From CAZYAK01 sp964403335 (GTDB taxonomy: Bacteria; Patescibacteriota; Gracilibacteria; Peribacterales; Peribacteraceae), in assembly GCA_964403335.1 (NCBI GenBank), contig CAYOFI010000001.1, positions 123,991 to 187,990 on the forward strand: a stretch of DNA of 64,000 nt, in the 5' to 3' direction. Under the pieces are notes generated by a model. The model did no database searches. It had not been told where the DNA came from and saw only the letters and a list, made by a program, of their open reading frames with translations. Of the stretch, positions 1 through 6,823 are shown piece by piece. Position 1 is the first letter of the stretch. Each line of letters begins with the position of its first letter. Both the position numbers and the translations under genes were made by a program.

Positions 1-3000
1 TGTCACTTCCCACAGCTTTGCTTCCGGACTCCGCGTGCATGCCTGTTTTGCCGGCGAAGCGACGGCGTGAGAGACGTACGTACCAGTTCGTCAGCGCATC
101 GATCGTCTCGGCGAGTTCGGCGCACGTGGCCGAGAGGTCATAGTTCTCCAGTTGCTGCGTCATGCGGTTCACCAAATCTTGGATCTCCGCGCGGATCCAG
201 ATATCCAACGGGTGCGAGGATTTGCGGCGCGTTTCGGTTGGTTTCCACTCGGCCGCATTCGCGTACGTCACGAAGAACGAATACGTGTTCCACAGCGGCA
301 GCAAGACGTTGCGCAATTGTTCCTCCACCAGTTTTGCGGAGAACCGCAGATCTTCACCGCGCACCGCCGGCGAACTCATCAACGCGAAACGCACGGCATC
401 GGCGCCGTGTTGTTCCACAATCTCCAACGGCTCCGGATAATTTTTCAGACGCTTGCTCATCTTCTTGCCGTCTTCCGCCAGCACCGTGCCGTTGACGATC
501 ACGTTTTTGAACGGTGACGTTTTGTAGAGCGCGCTGCCCAAAACTGTGAGCGTGTAGAACCATCCGCGTGTTTGGTCGATGCCTTCGGCGATGAAGTCGG
601 CGGGGAAGCCATGTGGGGTTGGTTGGTTTTTGGTTTTTGGTTTTTGGTTTTTCGCGCCCGCAAGCTTTTCGTCATTTGCACTGGCTGCGGAAAAAGGAAA
701 ATGACTCTGCGCGTACGGCATCGATCCGCTTTCGAACCAGCAGTCCAAGACTTCCGGGATACGGCGGAGCGGAGGATGCAGCATCAGCGTCACATCGCCG
801 CCGTTGGAGGGCGCGGCGTCGATGGCTTGGCTGTGCGTCAGATTTCCGCTGATTGTCAGCAATGCCTGCACTGTTCCGCGGTGCGCCACAAGCAATACTT
901 TTTTCCCGGGATACTCGCGCAGCAATCGTTCATACGCTTTTTCCACGCGCGCGATGAAGTGCTGCAAACTTTCGCCGTTCTCCGGCGTGCCCGGATGGAA
1001 GGCAGGATTCCCCTTGGCGCGGCTGGGATGCATCGCATGAATCTCTTCCACCGTCTTCCCGCTCCACGTCCCCAACTTGCGTTCCCGCAATTCATGCCAC
1101 GCCTCCCCAAGCGGGAGACCAAGCGCATCGGCGATGATCTGCGCGGTTTCGCGCGCGCGAGAGAGATCGGAAGAAATCACGACGTCGAACTTTTTGCCTT
1201 TGAGTGCCTGCGCGCGCTCAGCGGCTTGCTTCCGTCCGGTATCGTTCAGCGGAATATCATCTTCGCCCTGCACCAGTCCTTTCGCGTTCCAGTCCGTCTG
1301 GCCATGGCGCACTGCGGTGACTTCCACGCTCGTCGCATGTTTCTTTCCCGGCCACACGATGCCGTCGACGGTTTCCTTGTGCAGATCGAGCGCGGCGTTG
1401 GTGCGGTGGTCCCAGAAGAAGGTGATGGGTTCGGCGAAGAACGGATACGGCTGATGGACCAATTTCTGCGGTTCTTCTTTGGTGAAGAAGTGCTTCAGAC
1501 TCAAGAGAGGATCGGCGTGCGTCACCACGACGATGTGGTCGCCGGGGTGTTGGGTCAGGATATCGCGCAAAAATCCGTCGATGCGCGCTTGCACCTGGCT
1601 CCACGTCTCCATGCCGGGGAAGTGGTAGATGCTTTCGACCAAATTGTTTTCCAACTTATGCGCGCGGCGCGCTTTCACGAATGCGAGGTCGGAGAAGTCG
1701 ATCGACTTGCCTTCGTACTCGCCAAACTCCACTTCGCGCAGACGTTCGTCCTCAATAATCTCCGCGCCCGTCGCCTTCGCCACGGCCTCCGCCGTCTGCC
1801 GCGTGCGCGCGAGCGGGGAGCAGTAAATGCGCGTGACGCCTTCGCTCTTTAAAGCCTCACCTGTCGCCGCCGCTTGCGATTGTCCGCGCTTGGTCAAATT
1901 CGTGCCCGGAAGTTTTCCCTGGTAGCGCGGCGTCACGTTCCCGTCGCTCTCGCCATGGCGCAGCACCGTCAGGCGTGTGAAGCGGATCTGGCAGCGCTTC
2001 ATCAAGTCCTCGCGGCTGCCGATCACCTCCATATCGCCCGTCTCTTTATTGCGCCAGATCGGAAGCGGCGTGCCCCAGTAGCGACTGCGGGAAATCGCCC
2101 AGTCGCGCGCCCCATCCAGCCACTTGCCGAACCGTCCGTCGCGGATGTGCTCGGGCACCCAGCGCGTCTGTGCATTTGCCGCGAGCATGTCCTTCTTGAT
2201 CTTCTCGACCGCTACGAACCATGAAGATGTCACGTAGTTAAGGAGCGGGGTATCGCAGCGCCAGCAGTGCGGATAGCTGTGCTCGTACTTCGCGGTGCGG
2301 ATAATTTTTCCGGCCTTCTCCAGCCACGCGATCACTTTCTGATCCGTCTTCGTCGCGTCATCTTTCGGTTTCACATCCATGCCCGCAAAATCCGTCACAT
2401 CGCTGATGAATTTCCCCTCCATGCTCACATGCTGCAGCGGCGGATCGATGCCCTGTTCTTTACCTATACGGAAGTCATCCTCTCCAAATCCCGGTGCGAT
2501 GTGCACGATGCCCGTGCCGTCCTCCGTCGTCACAAAGTCTCCCGCGACGACACGGAATGTCTTCGGATAGCGTCCGACGAAGTAGGGGAAAAGCGGCGTG
2601 TACTGCATGTCGACGAGCGACTTGCCCGTCATCGCTTTGTCGTCGACCACATGCTCGATCCCTTTGAAAACATCTTCCACTCTCTCCTTCGCGACGATGT
2701 AGGTCACATCGCCTGCTTTCACTTTCACATATTTCGTCTTCGGATTCACTGCCAAGAAAAGATTTCCAGGCAAAGTCCACGGCGTCGTCGTCCACGCCAA
2801 GAAATACGTCTTCCCCTCTATCCCTTCTATGCCGTCTGTCCCCTCTGTCACTTCAAATTTCGCGTACGCCGACATATCCGTCACATCCTTATATCCCTGC
2901 GTCACCTCAAAGTTACTGAGCGACGTCACACAGCGCGGACACACGTGCATCGGCTTGTAGCCTTCGTAGATCAATCCTTTGTCGTGGAGCGATTTGAACA

Positions 3001-3523
3001 CCCAGAAGATGCTCTCCATGAATTCCGGATCCATCGTGCGGTAGTCCCAGTCCATATCCACCCACCGGCCCATGCGCTCCACCACGTTGCGCCACTCTTT
3101 GGTGTAGCGCTGCACGGCGCCGCGGCACAGATCGTTGAAGGCTTTCACACCCATGTCGTCGATCTGTTTCTTGTCCCTGATGTCATGTTCTTTCTCGATC
3201 AGGTTCTCGATGGGCAGTCCGTGACAGTCCCACCCGAACCGGCGCTCCACGCGTTTGCCTTGCATGGTTTGGTAGCGGGGGATCACGTCTTTGATGGTTC
3301 CGGCGAGCAGGTGGCCGTAGTGGGGCAGCCCGGTCGCAAACGGCGGGCCATCGTAAAAACTGAAATTCTCTTCACTGTCTCCGCCCGGTCCGTCCAACGG
3401 ATCGCCCTGCAAAACGGATCGCGAACGGATGGACCGCTTAAACGTATCCTCCTCCGCCCAGTAGCGAAGAATGCCGCGTTCCAATGCCGGGAAGTTCTGA
3501 CGAGGGTCTACAGGATCAAACAT
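1..3523 (-). CDS. ileS: Isoleucyl-tRNA synthetase with two inserted histidine phosphatase domains (3' end outside window)
   Basis: Charges tRNA-Ile with isoleucine. The reading frame starts at ATG 3523 and runs off the window. Class I landmarks: PPFATGLPHYGH near residue 60 (HIGH), TTTPWTLPGN and HIAPGFGEDDF of an intact editing domain, SYPHCWRCDTPLL, WAISRSRYWGTPLPIW, PEVLDCWFESG, and KMSKR at residue 1021. Two stretches are foreign to the family. A phosphatase-like domain with RHGES at residue 522 and HIVVVTHADPL follows EVIGSREDLMK. After a short native piece (DLHKETVDGIV) a second one has RHGQTDW at residue 739 and LVAHRGTVQALL. Both lie in the catalytic core before KMSK and remain in frame. 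A third small insert near 610-660 is low complexity (KNQKPKTKNQ). Catalytic competence is inferred from the conserved core motifs. Confidence 0.95.
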   Translation of the reverse strand, partial: MFDPVDPRQNFPALERGILRYWAEEDTFKRSIRSRSVLQGDPLDGPGGDSEENFSFYDGPPFATGLPHYGHLLAGTIKDVIPRYQTMQGKRVERRFGWDCHGLPIENLIEKEHDIRDKKQIDDMGVKAFNDLCRGAVQRYTKEWRNVVERMGRWVDMDWDYRTMDPEFMESIFWVFKSLHDKGLIYEGYKPMHVCPRCVTSLSNFEVTQGYKDVTDMSAYAKFEVTEGTDGIEGIEGKTYFLAWTTTPWTLPGNLFLAVNPKTKYVKVKAGDVTYIVAKERVEDVFKGIEHVVDDKAMTGKSLVDMQYTPLFPYFVGRYPKTFRVVAGDFVTTEDGTGIVHIAPGFGEDDFRIGKEQGIDPPLQHVSMEGKFISDVTDFAGMDVKPKDDATKTDQKVIAWLEKAGKIIRTAKYEHSYPHCWRCDTPLLNYVTSSWFVAVEKIKKDMLAANAQTRWVPEHIRDGRFGKWLDGARDWAISRSRYWGTPLPIWRNKETGDMEVIGSREDLMKRCQIRFTRLTVLRHGESDGNVTPRYQGKLPGTNLTKRGQSQAAATGEALKSEGVTRIYCSPLARTRQTAEAVAKATGAEIIEDERLREVEFGEYEGKSIDFSDLAFVKARRAHKLENNLVESIYHFPGMETWSQVQARIDGFLRDILTQHPGDHIVVVTHADPLLSLKHFFTKEEPQKLVHQPYPFFAEPITFFWDHRTNAALDLHKETVDGIVWPGKKHATSVEVTAVRHGQTDWNAKGLVQGEDDIPLNDTGRKQAAERAQALKGKKFDVVISSDLSRARETAQIIADALGLPLGEAWHELRERKLGTWSGKTVEEIHAMHPSRAKGNPAFHPGTPENGESLQHFIARVEKAYERLLREYPGKKVLLVAHRGTVQALLTISGNLTHSQAIDAAPSNGGDVTLMLHPPLRRIPEVLDCWFESGSMPYAQSHFPFSAASANDEKLAGAKNQKPKTKNQPTPHGFPADFIAEGIDQTRGWFYTLTVLGSALYKTSPFKNVIVNGTVLAEDGKKMSKRLKNYPEPLEIVEQHGADAVRFALMSSPAVRGEDLRFSAKLVEEQLRNVLLPLWNTYSFFVTYANAAEWKPTETRRKSSHPLDIWIRAEIQDLVNRMTQQLENYDLSATCAELAETIDALTNWYVRLSRRRFAGKTGMHAESGSKAVGSD
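770..1345 (-). other. Second inserted histidine phosphatase domain in IleS
   Basis: Begins after the native IleS segment DLHKETVDGIVWPG. TAVRHGQTDWNAKG at about residues 736-749, ISSDLSRARETAQI, LRERKLGTWSG, GESLQHFIARV and LLVAHRGTVQALL form a full RHG phosphatase pattern with both catalytic histidines and both arginines. The synthetase resumes at RRIPEVLDCWFESG. The two inserts differ clearly in sequence, so they are not a recent tandem duplication. Confidence 0.85.
1390..1990 (-). other. First inserted histidine phosphatase domain in IleS
   Basis: Reading the minus strand, LTVLRHGESDGN at residues 519-530 gives the RHG catalytic histidine loop. YCSPLARTRQTAEA (second Arg), LREVEFGEYEG and VVVTHADPLL (second catalytic His) follow in the normal order of the phosphoglycerate-mutase-like superfamily. 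The domain is complete, about 190 residues, and inserted directly after the EVIGS segment of IleS. Function of the domain in this context is unknown. Confidence 0.85.
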
Positions 3524-3535
3524 ATTGGGGGCGAG

Positions 3536-3653
3536 CCTGCCCTGAGCGAGCGAAGCGAGACGAAGGGGGGTCGAACATTTTTCAGAATCGGAAAGTGGTC
3601 GCTCGCTTGCCTGCCCTGAGCGAAGCCGAGTGTAGCGAGGCTGAGTCGAAGGG
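3536..3653. repeat. Two copies of an intergenic word repeat (CCCTGAGCGA...GAAGGG)
   Basis: Positions 3536-3570 and 3610-3653 both start CCTGCCCTGAGCGA and end GAAGGG. The second is longer by an internal AGCCGAGTGTAGCGAGGCTGAG-type insertion made of GAGCGA/AGCGAGG words. They lie in the divergent spacer between ileS and the M20 peptidase gene. No gene is seen in this spacer. Confidence 0.6.
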
Positions 3654-3710
3654 ATTGTACGCAAAAATCGCTGCTATGGAACGGCAATCGCGGCAAACAT
3701 CGAGGATTCA

Positions 3711-5210
3711 TTGACGACGATAATCAGGGAGAGAAGAATCCCAGTTCCCATGAACATCCCGTCACTCACGCCCGTCGATGAAAGGCAGTTTGCGCGGCTG
3801 ACGCGGCAGGAATCATTCACCCTGCCCGGCCAGGCGCAGAAAATGGAGCTGATAGAATACATGCTCAACGAGAGATTGCGCATGCAATTGGAGAGCGCGG
3901 AAGCAGAATTGATGCAGGGAGGCTTGATACGCAAGGAGCAAGCGGAGCGAGCGGCAATCCAGCGGATACAGCCGGTGCACATTCAGCGCCAGCAGGTTGA
4001 TGCGGATCGGTTCAACTTGATTGTCGGAAAAGGAAGCGGTGCGTCGTCCCGATACACCATCATGATGCCGGCTCATATCGATACAGTTTTTCCGGCCGAT
4101 GTCCCGTTTCCCACGCTTCGTGCTCCCGGTTGGCAGGCGGAAATCGCGGCACGGACCAGAATGCTGGAATTGCTCACCGATCCTCATGATGCAGACCGTA
4201 AGCGCGGATTGGGCGTGTGGGACATGGGTGCCGCCGTGCTCAATAATATCGCTTTGGCCGTCGATACAGTTGTGCCCGACGGTATGCAGGTATATTGGGT
4301 GTTTACCGTTGATGAGGAAGAGGATTCCGCAGGCGCTCTCAAGCTGATACGGGAATGGCCGGAATGGGCCAACATCGATTTGGTCCTTTCTTCCGAGATC
4401 GGTCCGTTGAGTGTGACTCCGGAAGACGGAGATGATGCGATGCGGTACATACTTGCCCGTCGCGGGCGGTTCAAAATGCAGGGATCCATCGCCATCGACA
4501 GAGATATGCAAGGGCACGGCGCGGTCAATGGTCTGCCGAATGCGGTCGAAGCGTATGTGGACAGCATGCGTGCGGTACGCGAAGCATTTTACAAAGGTGC
4601 ACATGGCCAAATTTCTTTGCAGGCGAACCATCCGCTCCTTGGTCCGGAGGCATTTGACATGGGGCCCGTGCAATCCGATGACCCGTATGGTTTTACGAAT
4701 CCGCGCCTGGCGCGTTTTCGATATTATATCCAATTGGTCCCGCCGAGTACGCTGCAGCGTTCTTTGGATCACCAGCGGGCGATCTTCGCAGAAATTTCCC
4801 GCCGGGGGGATTGGGCACGGTATGGCATCAGCTATACGCTGGGGTTACTGTCGAACGAAACGTCCTATGGCCCCTATACGATGCCCTTGGATCCACAAGG
4901 CCAGCCTTTGCCGCACCCGGCAGTCGATATTCTGCAAGCCGGGCTTCGCGAAGTATCGGGTCAAGAACCCGTCGCCGCAGGAGCGTCTTCTGTGAGCGAT
5001 GAAACACTCTACGCCACTGCCATGCTTGACGGTCTGCGCAATCCTTCCTTTGAAGGAACCAAGCGTGGGGTGCTGACAGTGCCAATTCGTGGTAATCGGG
5101 CCCATAACCATAAGGAATGGGTTTCTTGGTCGGATACTGCCCGCGTACGGGCGGCCATCCGGTATTTGTTGGAAGATCCAAGAGGATTCCAGCGATTGGC
5201 GCAGGTATAA
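3711..5210 (+). CDS. M20-family metallopeptidase-like protein
   Basis: A zinc-dependent hydrolase of amide or peptide bonds, substrate unknown. The metal-site pattern of the M20 family is visible in order: PAHIDTVFP (His, Asp), GLGVWDMGAAV (bridging Asp), FTVDEEEDSAG (catalytic Glu pair), SSEIGPLS (third ligand) and HNHKEWVSW near the C terminus (last His). At 499 aa it is longer than the usual 370-450 aa, mainly through an N-terminal helical region rich in Glu and Arg. The start is either TTG 3711, with GAGGA four bases upstream, or ATG 3750 with no good ribosome site. There is no signal peptide, so it is probably cytoplasmic. It stands alone, divergent from ileS. Confidence 0.75.
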   Translation: MTTIIRERRIPVPMNIPSLTPVDERQFARLTRQESFTLPGQAQKMELIEYMLNERLRMQLESAEAELMQGGLIRKEQAERAAIQRIQPVHIQRQQVDADRFNLIVGKGSGASSRYTIMMPAHIDTVFPADVPFPTLRAPGWQAEIAARTRMLELLTDPHDADRKRGLGVWDMGAAVLNNIALAVDTVVPDGMQVYWVFTVDEEEDSAGALKLIREWPEWANIDLVLSSEIGPLSVTPEDGDDAMRYILARRGRFKMQGSIAIDRDMQGHGAVNGLPNAVEAYVDSMRAVREAFYKGAHGQISLQANHPLLGPEAFDMGPVQSDDPYGFTNPRLARFRYYIQLVPPSTLQRSLDHQRAIFAEISRRGDWARYGISYTLGLLSNETSYGPYTMPLDPQGQPLPHPAVDILQAGLREVSGQEPVAAGASSVSDETLYATAMLDGLRNPSFEGTKRGVLTVPIRGNRAHNHKEWVSWSDTARVRAAIRYLLEDPRGFQRLAQV

Positions 5211-5235
5211 CAGGACAAAAATACGAAAGAATCGC

Positions 5236-5263
5236 TTTACAATTGACAAAGTTGGTGTATAAG
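5236..5263 (+). promoter_or_regulatory. Sigma-70-like promoter
   Basis: TTTACA at 5236-5241 and TATAAG at 5258-5263 are separated by 16 nt. The expected start of transcription, near 5270, leaves about 10-15 nt before ATG 5281. Confidence 0.5.
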
Positions 5264-5280
5264 ATTCCTACATCATTTTT

Positions 5281-5631
5281 ATGTCTGCGACTGCTACAGA
5301 AATCGGGATTGCCGAACCCCTTGAAAGACAGAGGGCCATTACTGGGGATACAATGACAGATGATCATGAAGAGTACGAAGAACGGACTCTGATATTGGGA
5401 AATATTATGACCGTCGTACGTCTCCAATTGGAAAAGAAAGGCATTTTACAGCGTTTAAAGCCGATAGTTGCCGCAAGATTTATTACGGATATCAGTGTCG
5501 AGCTCTATCCCATGCTGGCGCGCCAATATGAAGCTGCAAGAGGTGTATTGGATGTCCGCGCGCTGCGAACAACAGTTCAGCAACATCTTGAAGTGTGGCT
5601 ACGTGAAAACATTAAATTTGCAGGCGCCTGA
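5281..5631 (+). CDS. Hypothetical protein, 116 aa
   Basis: I do not recognise a family. The protein is mostly helical and charged, with no signal peptide, membrane segment or cysteine. It starts at ATG 5281, a short distance after a sigma-70-like promoter and without a Shine-Dalgarno sequence; an internal ATG at 5353 is a possible alternative. It precedes another unknown gene (5717) on the same strand with its own promoter, so the pair need not form an operon. Confidence 0.6.
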   Translation: MSATATEIGIAEPLERQRAITGDTMTDDHEEYEERTLILGNIMTVVRLQLEKKGILQRLKPIVAARFITDISVELYPMLARQYEAARGVLDVRALRTTVQQHLEVWLRENIKFAGA

Positions 5632-5685
5632 GAAAGCCTTTCTTGCATCTTCAGCCTTTTTTTGTATTTTACCCCAGATTTTTTT

Positions 5686-5703
5686 GAGTACTATATTGTA
5701 CTC
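5686..5703 (+). promoter_or_regulatory. Palindrome enclosing a -10 box (possible operator)
   Basis: GAGTAC and GTACTC form a perfect 6-bp inverted repeat around TATATT (5692-5697), which is in position to be the -10 box of the gene starting at 5717. A protein bound here would cover the promoter. The regulator is unknown. Confidence 0.4.
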
Positions 5704-5716
5704 AACTCCTTAATTT

Positions 5717-6823
5717 ATGATGGATGATACGGAATCTGAAGGCGAAGTTTCACTTGGAGATTTAAACAGTCAATTTGAGAGAAAAATTGATTCCGGTGTA
5801 AGGCTTGGTTTGGAACAACCAAGCCCAGAAGATGTACTGTTCTTGCAGGTATGGAGTTTGCGGGAGCAGGTCAGGGAGACTGTGGAGTTGGGGCGTGCGC
5901 GCGTATTGCGGGAGCAAGATTCCTTGCTGAAATCACAGATACATATTTTGAAAGATGCATCGCATGCCCCCAAATTGGCCGAACGACACAATTCTTTGCT
6001 GATCAGTCCGCAATTCATTGCGGTCATGGAATTGTTGGCGGGCGGATTGCAGGCGATGGATGCGGTCCGAAACTTGTTTGCGAACGATCAGCGCATGTTG
6101 GCGCGTTTGCAGCGAGTCAAAACGGCGTCGGACATTGACGTTTTTGTACAAGATTTGCATAAAATCGCGGAAAAGTACGGATTTTTTGTCAGTCACTATT
6201 CTCCGGAATATGAGGAAAAACGCCTGATGGATCCGAATTTTCTGATTGTGGAAACGGACATTCCCAACAATGGGAAAAATGATCGTATCGCGATAGCGGA
6301 TTGTCAGATATGCATCCCCGAAACAAATGTGACAGAGCCGGTGTTTGAGCTGCCGAATCCGGAACTTGGCGACAGAAATTTTGAGCCGCATTTTGTCGAT
6401 TACATACGCGATCATCCTTCAAGTTTTGCAGTTGTGGAAGATATCACCTGTGCGGCGCAGTACAACAACAGCGGATATGCGGGAATTACCCGTAACAAAG
6501 GATTCCATGTTATTTCCACGCAATTGAATCCTGAACGCGGCGAAGCCCATCAGATTAAATTTGCCGGAGCGGCAATTGCGATGTTGCTAGGAATCCGTCG
6601 TCCCGATGGAACGGAGGTATTGCTGCAGAATCTCCCGGGACTTCCGAAGCCCGTGAAAAATGAGCGCAGTCTGCAGGCGCATACGCATTCGCGCCATGAA
6701 GCCCGTCTTTCTTATTTTCTAAATAACAGACTTCTTCCTTTTACCGTTGGCGGCCAGCAATACCAGATTGTCGTCGGGTGGCTCATGCACTTTTTGTCGT
6801 TGACGCCGCGGGCGAAAAAGTAG
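5717..6823 (+). CDS. Hypothetical protein, 368 aa
   Basis: No family recognised. The N-terminal half is helical (Leu/Glu/Arg rich, possible coiled coil around residues 35-90). The C-terminal half is mixed alpha/beta with VVEDITCAAQYNNSGYAG and RNKGFHVIST segments and a HTHSRHEARLSYF stretch that has several histidines, but no known metal motif could be assigned. Two adjacent ATG codons (5717, 5720) are possible starts; both lie about 13-16 nt after the predicted transcription start. The 3' end overlaps the convergent RSH gene by 41 nt. It may be lineage specific. Confidence 0.65.
   Translation: MMDDTESEGEVSLGDLNSQFERKIDSGVRLGLEQPSPEDVLFLQVWSLREQVRETVELGRARVLREQDSLLKSQIHILKDASHAPKLAERHNSLLISPQFIAVMELLAGGLQAMDAVRNLFANDQRMLARLQRVKTASDIDVFVQDLHKIAEKYGFFVSHYSPEYEEKRLMDPNFLIVETDIPNNGKNDRIAIADCQICIPETNVTEPVFELPNPELGDRNFEPHFVDYIRDHPSSFAVVEDITCAAQYNNSGYAGITRNKGFHVISTQLNPERGEAHQIKFAGAAIAMLLGIRRPDGTEVLLQNLPGLPKPVKNERSLQAHTHSRHEARLSYFLNNRLLPFTVGGQQYQIVVGWLMHFLSLTPRAKK

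Noticed and set aside
572..3619. Long plus-strand frames opposite ileS (426 and 450 codons)
   Set aside because: Their translations are Arg/His-rich with no domain. The minus strand encodes IleS in one continuous frame with all family motifs, so these are antisense shadows.
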